Below are positions 57,346-64,000 of a DNA stretch of 64,000 nucleotides, in pieces. Made by a program: the position numbers and the translations under genes. This stretch comes from Datnioides undecimradiatus (Eukaryota; Chordata; Actinopteri; Lobotiformes; Datnioididae). The notes below the pieces were generated by a model. That model was given only the letters and a program-made list of their open reading frames with translations, did no database searches and had not been told where the DNA came from. The stretch's first letter is position 1. The number at the start of each line of letters is the position of its first letter. The stretch lies in the NCBI GenBank assembly GCA_008933995.1, contig WARS01000033.1:10244287-10308286 (forward strand). The letters run 5' to 3'.

Positions 57346-58859
57346 TACTACTTCGACTTTTGTATCTAGACTTTTACATAACTTCATTTTCCTCTTAAAT
57401 GGAGGAAGTTGTTGCAGAAATCAACCAAGACCAGGATCACATGACACAGATCAATACTGTGACTCACATGGAGTTAGTTCAGTGAAATCCCACTCAAAGC
57501 ACCAGCAAATATAGCTGTCTATTTAATCTACCTTAATCATTCTCTCAACCATTTCCCTGTGGCAGTCCAGACAGCAGCTATCAATAGACCCACCGCCCTG
57601 TTAGCATTTCACTATTGTCAGAATGTAGGTCACACATACACAAAAGGACCTGGCCACAGTGTTAGTCTTTTCTGGCTCCCCCCAAGAGCCAGGGATGAAA
57701 AGCATGATCTTTATGTAACGCAAAACACATTTGCATCACGTGTCGCTAAACAGGTTTATTTATATGAGTTCAGCACCATTAGACAGCTTGATGTGAAGAG
57801 CTGGGAAATAGTCAAAGGCTGCTTCAGAGAAGCCAGAGAAATTGATTGTAACGGATAATGCTTTTAATCAATTATGGTACATTTGTAAAGTTTATACTCT
57901 TCTTGAAGTAGTTATAGTTTATTTAGTAAATCTGTTTTGCTACTTCATGGAGAAAAAGCTGTTCCCATGTCTCTCTGTTTGTCTATTTGTCTGTCTGAGG
58001 CTGGACAAAGGCCTGCATCCAGCCAAAATAGGCAGGCTGAGCATATCACTGCTGAGCTCAGGTGCTTTTAATAGAAAGGGCAGAGAAATGTTTCATTGCT
58101 TTCTCTCACGAGCATGCTGAGAGAGAGAGAGGCATTTTTCCTCTCATATTGTACCAACATGTTGTATATGGAACAACATATGCACGATTACAGTTGAGGG
58201 AGGTGTATTTAAAGGAAAGTTATGATAATGTATGAACTATTTAATGGTTTAACCACAGGGTTATTGTTTCCCCTCTTCATTTTGTTAATAAGGTTTAAAA
58301 ATGTTATTCTATGTAGCAGATGGCTGGGAAGTCACAGTTTATGTTATGCGTAACAACTGCATGTGTGCTACAAAGTAAGGTGTAAATGATTAGTCTTAGC
58401 TTAAAAACTGTTTAATAGGAACATGCTGTAATGAAGAATTTAAACTCTTCCTGAATCCTGTGGGTTTGAAATCTGAAACACAATTATTTCAGGTAAAAAA
58501 CAAAACAAAAACATGTTTATGTATATCTGTGCTTGAATCACTATTAAAATTATTGATGTCTTTTCTCCTAAACTGATGGATTTGAAATTAATGTGATCTT
58601 CATTCACACGGTCGGACTGGCTTTTTAATTCATCCTGTGAATTGTTCTATTATTTCTTTCCTGGAACTGAACAGATTTAGTCTTCAGCCTAAAAATATCA
58701 GAATTTCTTTCAGCCCTCAAGAAGTAAGCTGATTGAAACTTATTGTGCATTAATGTATGTTTCCCTGCCTTCCTCTCTCTCATGTTCTGTGGACGGAGAG
58801 GTCACTCGGGCCTTTTTACCTCACTCATCAGTGTTACTGTAATGATCCATTAGTCTCCA

Positions 58860-59070
58860 CAGAAACCTGCTGGCGACGGCTGGGAGACTCCAGTCTGAGT
58901 GTCAGGGCGGGGCCGTGATGGAGCCATTAACGTGTTCTACAGCCATCAGTACTAATGAGGAGCGAAGCTTTAAGATGGTACAAGGCTAATTGTCTCATTA
59001 GAGCTGCAATGTCTCGTTACATCTGCATGGGTGATGCTGGTAATTAAATTACGCAGCTGACAGGGTGAGT
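58860..59070. promoter_or_regulatory. Candidate conserved non-coding element
   Basis: About 200 bp of complex, GC-balanced text stands out from AT-rich flanks. It has repeated homeodomain cores (GTACTAATGAGG, GGCTAATTGTCTCATTAG, GGTAATTAAATTACGC). No frame with splice sites is seen. It is 4.8 kb upstream of the ube2b start. The call rests on composition alone. Confidence 0.3.
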
Positions 59071-59169
59071 GTTTGGGCAACAGGGTCAGTCCTGCAGCCA
59101 GTTGGAGTGTCTGGGTCAGATTTGAGGATCTGTGAAGGGCATTGCTGCTTTCAGTGACAGTGATGAAGT

Positions 59170-59552
59170 TTAGATGGAGTAAAATTTCATGAACTTGAAT
59201 CTGGACAAAATTACATAGAATAAAATAGTGTAAGAGCGAGAACGTTGCATTAGCATCCCAACTCTATCCTGCACACCGCAGATATTCTTATTAAAATTAT
59301 TACTCAGTACTGTGAATATTTGCACAGTATTCCCTGGGCAATGTTTTTGCACACTCCTGTACAAAACTGTGCTGTAAATAATGGTCATATTGTGCATGTG
59401 TCCTTATATCCCTATAGTTTTAATGTTATTGTAACTTTACTAATCTCAAATGGTGCCTCTTAAGTGGAAATATTCGATATGTTCATATTGCACACACCAC
59501 ACACAAAGAACGTGTGTATTTAAATAGCAACAAATAAAGATTCTGATTCTGT
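59170..59552 (+). mobile_element. Possible LINE 3' UTR fragment
   Basis: The segment has several TTGCACA words spaced through AT-rich text and ends in CAAATAAAGATTCTGATTCT, the typical tail of a common fish LINE (AATAAAGATTCTGATTCTG repeated). No reverse-transcriptase coding text remains. Confidence 0.45.
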
Positions 59553-59689
59553 TCATGACAAAAATGTGTCCAGGAATTTTGGTACAGGCATTCATGTAAG
59601 CAACAGGATGAATTGTGATAACTTTGATGATGCCATCATTTCTCCTCTAGCACTGAATACAGCTTTGTGGTTGGTGCTCATTGGCTAAC

Positions 59690-59815
59690 ACTGGTAACAA
59701 CGCTAAAACATGGGTGAACATGGTAAACTGCATAGCTGCTACAGATCAGCATGTTAACACTGTCAACATGTGAACATGTTAGCGTTTTTCTCAAAGTGCC
59801 ACTGATCAAAGAAGT
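59690..59815. repeat. TTAGC/CATG dispersed fish repeat
   Basis: Repeated AACATG, CATGTTAACAC, CATGTTAGCG and TCTCAAAGTGCCACTG follow the order of the family also present at 24225-24300. Confidence 0.45.
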
Positions 59816-62800
59816 ACTCATGCGGCTGCAGACTCATGCTCTTGTTATCATGCGGCTTTTCTCTAGTAACATAGAACAGGATAACAGAAGAGAAAGAGAG
59901 AACAGAAGATTTTAACTCATAGTTATCAAAGAGACCACATCCAAGCTTTTTTTTCCAGTCCTAATTTATATATTTTTTTCCTATATTTTATATTTGTGAT
60001 ATGTTAGAAGTGTCTCACAATTTCTACAATCAGGGGATATGTGGAGCTTTGGAGATGCACAATACAAAATGCAAACATACCACTGTCGAATTATATGAGT
60101 AGAAATGTATTATTCATTGCTGATGCAAGAGCAGGGTCCTTTGATGCAATAAGTTTATACAGTGCGTTTCAGAGACGTGGAAAAACAATGGAGTGGTACG
60201 AAACCCTGGGTGGTGGCAGAGCATCAGAGATCAAACTGTGCAGTTTGTACTTTTGTTGCCTTGCGTCAATCTTCTTTCTTTTCAAATCAAGTCTCAATCT
60301 TTACTGTAGGCTCTCCGCCTCTAACAAGGCTTGGATTATTGTTTTCGTCATGTAAAGGGGAAGTGTTTGTTTGTCTGACTCACCACAAAGTCATGTGCTG
60401 ATCTCATTTTATGCTCAACTTTCTGGAAATGGGCACAAGGTGGCACTGAAATATACAAAACAAGAGCAAAAAATAGGACAGGACATAATGAGACAGAATG
60501 TTGAGTATTTAAGGGCTGGATACACCTTGCTAAAAATGAAATGTGCAGATGGGGACAGGCAACATATTTTGGGCTCAGGCAGTAGAGAGAGAGAGAGAGT
60601 ACTTCATTCTGAAGGGTCCTACTAATTTACAGTAGCCAGTTTTTTTATTTACTTCCAGACTTTCACAAAAAAAAAGGATGGAATACGTGACAAAAGAGCG
60701 CTTTGGACATCAAAAGGCAAAGTGGCAGCCTTCCTCTCTGCTTACTCACTGGCTTTTTAAAAGTTTTTAATGCTTTACAATCCTGCCCTCATATATTTCC
60801 ACATCTGTACTGAGATTCACTGAGCAAACTACAAGTCTCAAACTGAAAAGTTTATTAAGATATATGATCAGCATTCTGTAACATATGTCTGATTTACAGA
60901 CGCAAAATTTAGAGGATAGATAAATTGTGCAAAGAGCAATAAATCAACCTTTTGCAGACTAAAAAACCCCAAGTACAATAAATTTACCAAAACACTCTTT
61001 GTTAGATATTACATTTATTTGTTTTTCTGTTTTATGTGTTAAACCAATTAAACCAATCAAACTCCAGGTATTATCAACTATAATGGAGTATAACAGCTTA
61101 CACAATTATTTTGATCATTTTCCTCAAAGTGAAGAGGAGCAGTCTGGACTTCCTCTTTGTTAACACCAGATGGAGCTCAAGATATCACATGGGAGCAGTA
61201 ACCTGCTGTTGTCATGGTTTCAGGTATCCTGGAGACACAATACTTGACGCTAATTGGTGGAAAGAGAAGGGAAGAGAGAGAGAGGTAGAGGTAGTGGCTC
61301 ATTCTTTTTATTTTTTTGGTTTTATATCTGTATCTCTATATTTAGTCTGACATGTAAAAACATCACTAACATTTACTGCAAAAGAAGACTAAGATGAGGC
61401 AGATGAAGGAAAAATGTGGGGGAGGCATCGAGTTGGAACAGTGAGACTACAAAGAATGAAGATGAGATTTTGCAGTCAGGAACAATGAAGTGACTATGTA
61501 CCTTACAGTATTAGTATTGTCATATACATATTTAACTGCCACCTTAGTTTTAGATGTTTCACTACCTTAGTTTTTGTCTCTCCCTGCTTTGAATTATTCA
61601 AGTTCCTAAAAGTGATCATAAGTATCAGCTTGTCTTATTTGCAGTAAATGTATTCATTCATATGTAGATAAAACATTTGCTGTATAAGCTTCTGTGTTTG
61701 TATGTATTTATCGATCTCTTCTGTCTCTTGCAATCTCTCTGTCTTTCTCTCCTTATTTGGAGTTTCTCAAGGTTATGCAGAGGGTAATCATCACATGACT
61801 TCACAGTGCTGTGCTGATGTAATGTCTGATAAGCTGTTGTTATACAACCAGTGTTTGATTTTTTTGGTCAGGGGGTGCAAATTATCTCTCTATCCCCACC
61901 CATTCCAGGGTTCTGCTCTTAGCCTCTCCTTCGATACCAGAAACAGTGTCATCACCCAACTATCCAAAACAACCCATTTATCATGATCATTTTCCACTGC
62001 CACAGCACAGACCAACACATATCTCTGTTAGTGTTGTTTACAAAGGGGTTTCAGCCATTTTATCCCAATAGCTTGGCACCAGCATCAAACATGCAGTCTG
62101 CATCTGCTCGCCTGGAATTAAAAGGGCTTTTATCCAAACCTCCTTGGCGCACGCAGATAATTTAAATTTAGATGTTGAACAGGACCATCAGCAGGTACCC
62201 CGAATAGCAGGAACAACAACAAAGACTGACACCCACTGATAAATTGCACCATTTCATTGGTGGTGAATCACATATCCTGGTGTATCCTCAATGGCATGTT
62301 GGAAGCTCACAGAGGCTCCGTCCCGCCACAGTGCAGCTGAGAGTTGTGTTACTTTGGATTAAGCTTCTGTATTGTGTTGCCTGCCTTTGTCTCCTGCCTC
62401 TTTATGCAATGCTGGTCAACATGTCATCACTCACATATCTAGAAATAAACATTCAGGACACTCTATCATCACTGGAGACATGCATGGGGTTGGGTAAAGC
62501 TAAACAATTAAAGTTAGTCAACTGTACGACCCACCTGTCAAAAATGTCTTTTGCCATGATTCAGGTTTGTTTACAAGTTCTAGATGCCATTTTATTGGAT
62601 AGTGTTAGTCATCCACACACATAAATAAAGGATGTTGCAGAGATAGACCAGCATAGATTCAAAGATAGAAGTAGGGTAAAATTAAATTAACAACTTAATG
62701 GACCTAACCCTTCCCACACATGCATTTTTATTATATAGAAAAGAATTTAAAATGTGTACTGAATACATCATTAAATTAAATTCAGATCATCGTCAGAATA

Positions 62801-64000
62801 AACTTGATGTCTCAATAGAAATGTGGCCTTTTTTATGTCTTACCTGTAACTAGATTTTAGCTAAAAACCTCACAAAGAGGTAAACTAAAGAAAGGCAGGC
62901 TGGTCACATGAGAAGGCTGAATAAGCTGCTGGGGTGTGCCAGGTTGGACGCCTGCCCAGTCTGCTGACAGGGGAAACCAGGGCCACAACAACAATTACAA
63001 CAATCAGAAAGCCTGGATGAGCTGGCTTCCAAAGTGATCGATGAAATGTTAATGTGGAAAACAACGATCCAGAGGATGCTTGTCATGATCTAAAATAGGC
63101 TACAGGGTCACTGTTTAAGAGACTGGAAACTAGATGAAATGGAGGCTTATCAGGAGTCAGACAGCTGTGGAATGCAAAGTGGAAAAATGCATTATCATCC
63201 CAAGTTTTGAGGAATAATTAATGCATACATGCATACAACGTTTTTTATTATCAAAAGGGAGATACTGGTGTGGTTTTGTATTTCCATTATGCCTTTGCCT
63301 GTGCAAGGCACAAAAACATTGTTTGTTTTTGCTGTAAACCAGCAAAACAGAGGTTTTTAAATTATGAGGAGAGCGCTCTCGAAAATGTGGATGATTACAT
63401 GGCTTGTTGTTGCAGGGGAGGCTCAATCAGGGAGACAGAAAAAAACAGAGCAGCAGCATCTGTTTCTCCCTCACACCTTTTATTGGCTGTTATTTGTTTT
63501 TTAATAAAGAACTTATTGAGAGATGTATCTTTACAGCACACACACATCTTCTGAGGGACTTTGTGACAGCTTTAGGAAGAAAATAGATTTGATATCTTTT
63601 AAAAAAAAATAGAGCTGGACTTAAGTAGATTCACTTTGATTTTAAATGGGCTGAGGAATAACAAATTAATTGCAATGATGGAAATGTCAAACTTCTCAAG
63701 CTGATGTTTCACGATTGTAAATGATGATAAGAGCACTTTTCTTCAGGTAATCAATAGTCTGAGCACTTTAAAAGTCGCCTACCTTCTGTTAGGTTGTGTG
63801 CCAGCAGTAAAACGGTGAAACAAAGTGACCTTCCCTCCTGTTTAATTTGAGCATATTGCCCACCTCCTCTGCCACTTGTCACCGTCTGTCATCCATCCTG
63901 GTGTTTCATCGTGTTTACAAAGGAACCTAACAGGTTTAATTTAAGATGCGATGATTATTCATTAAGGTGATGCTTGTATGTGTCTCGGTGCGTCAGTGAG

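Larger units (their letters stand above)
54210..64000. other. Gene-poor region upstream of ube2b
   Basis: About 9.8 kb with no supportable exon on either strand. In human the next gene is CDKL3, as I recall; no kinase motif (VAIK, HRDLK, DFG) was found here, so it lies further away or is missing. Contents are a Tc1 relic (56.69-57.35 kb), a LINE-like tail (59.17-59.55 kb), a dispersed repeat copy (59.69-59.82 kb), short (TCTA)n and (GA)n runs, and one regulatory-looking patch at 58.86-59.07 kb. Confidence 0.55.

Noticed and set aside
62244..62624. 126-codon plus-strand open frame
   Set aside because: Hydrophobic and open by chance; no recognised motif or gene neighbour.
1..64000. CRISPR arrays, operons, phage or other prokaryotic systems
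   Set aside because: The DNA is a vertebrate nuclear segment with spliced genes. Simple tandem repeats explain all regular spacing seen.

Overview
This window is nuclear DNA from a vertebrate, almost certainly a teleost and probably a percomorph-type fish (the lineage is inferred). The evidence is GT-AG split genes, a low density of coding sequence, dense CA/GT and GA/CT microsatellites, and decayed copies of repeat families typical of fish: two different Tc1-like transposases, the 3' end of a LINE, and hAT-type and other MITEs. There is no prokaryotic gene organisation. Nearly all long open frames are translated microsatellites, translated purine or pyrimidine tracts, or chance.

Three protein-coding genes can be supported, all by exons joined in phase at canonical splice sites. 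(1) jade2, minus strand: the first two coding exons (10665-10728 and 5297-5382) encode the N-terminal 50 residues. The rest of the gene lies beyond the left edge. A 5' UTR exon and CpG-rich promoter probably lie at about 32.1-33.6 kb, which would give a first intron of about 22 kb. (2) cdkn2aipnl, plus strand: complete, three exons at 41944-43053, 108 residues, an XRN2-binding (XTBD) protein. (3) ube2b (RAD6 homologue), minus strand: complete, six exons at 54066-45884, exactly 152 residues, with catalytic Cys88 present.

cdkn2aipnl and ube2b converge tail to tail, and jade2 and cdkn2aipnl diverge head to head. As I recall the map, human 5q31 has the same order and relative orientation (UBE2B, CDKN2AIPNL, JADE2), so this is an old vertebrate block. 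The three products act in different nuclear processes: chromatin acetylation, RNA exonuclease partnering, and ubiquitination in histone and DNA-damage control. I see no sign of a shared pathway.

Layout: 1-5.3 kb and 5.4-10.7 kb are jade2 introns, the second holding a Tc1-like relic at 8.77-9.48 kb. 10.7-32.5 kb is the probable large first intron of jade2, with microsatellites concentrated at 21-24 kb and at 30.4-31.2 kb, paired purine/pyrimidine tracts, and short regulatory-looking patches. 32.1-33.6 kb is the probable jade2 promoter. 33.6-41.8 kb is intergenic and holds a LINE 3' fragment. 41.9-43.4 kb is cdkn2aipnl. 44-54.1 kb is ube2b. 54.2-64 kb has no gene I can support; it holds a second Tc1 relic, LINE-like tails and one conserved-element-like patch.

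I did not find an undescribed biological system. The most interesting items are the jade2 start codon sitting exactly on a splice junction, a perfect 18-bp-arm hairpin at 2.1 kb, the recurrent opposed purine/pyrimidine tracts in the jade2 first intron, and a promoter-like cluster at 30.1-30.3 kb.
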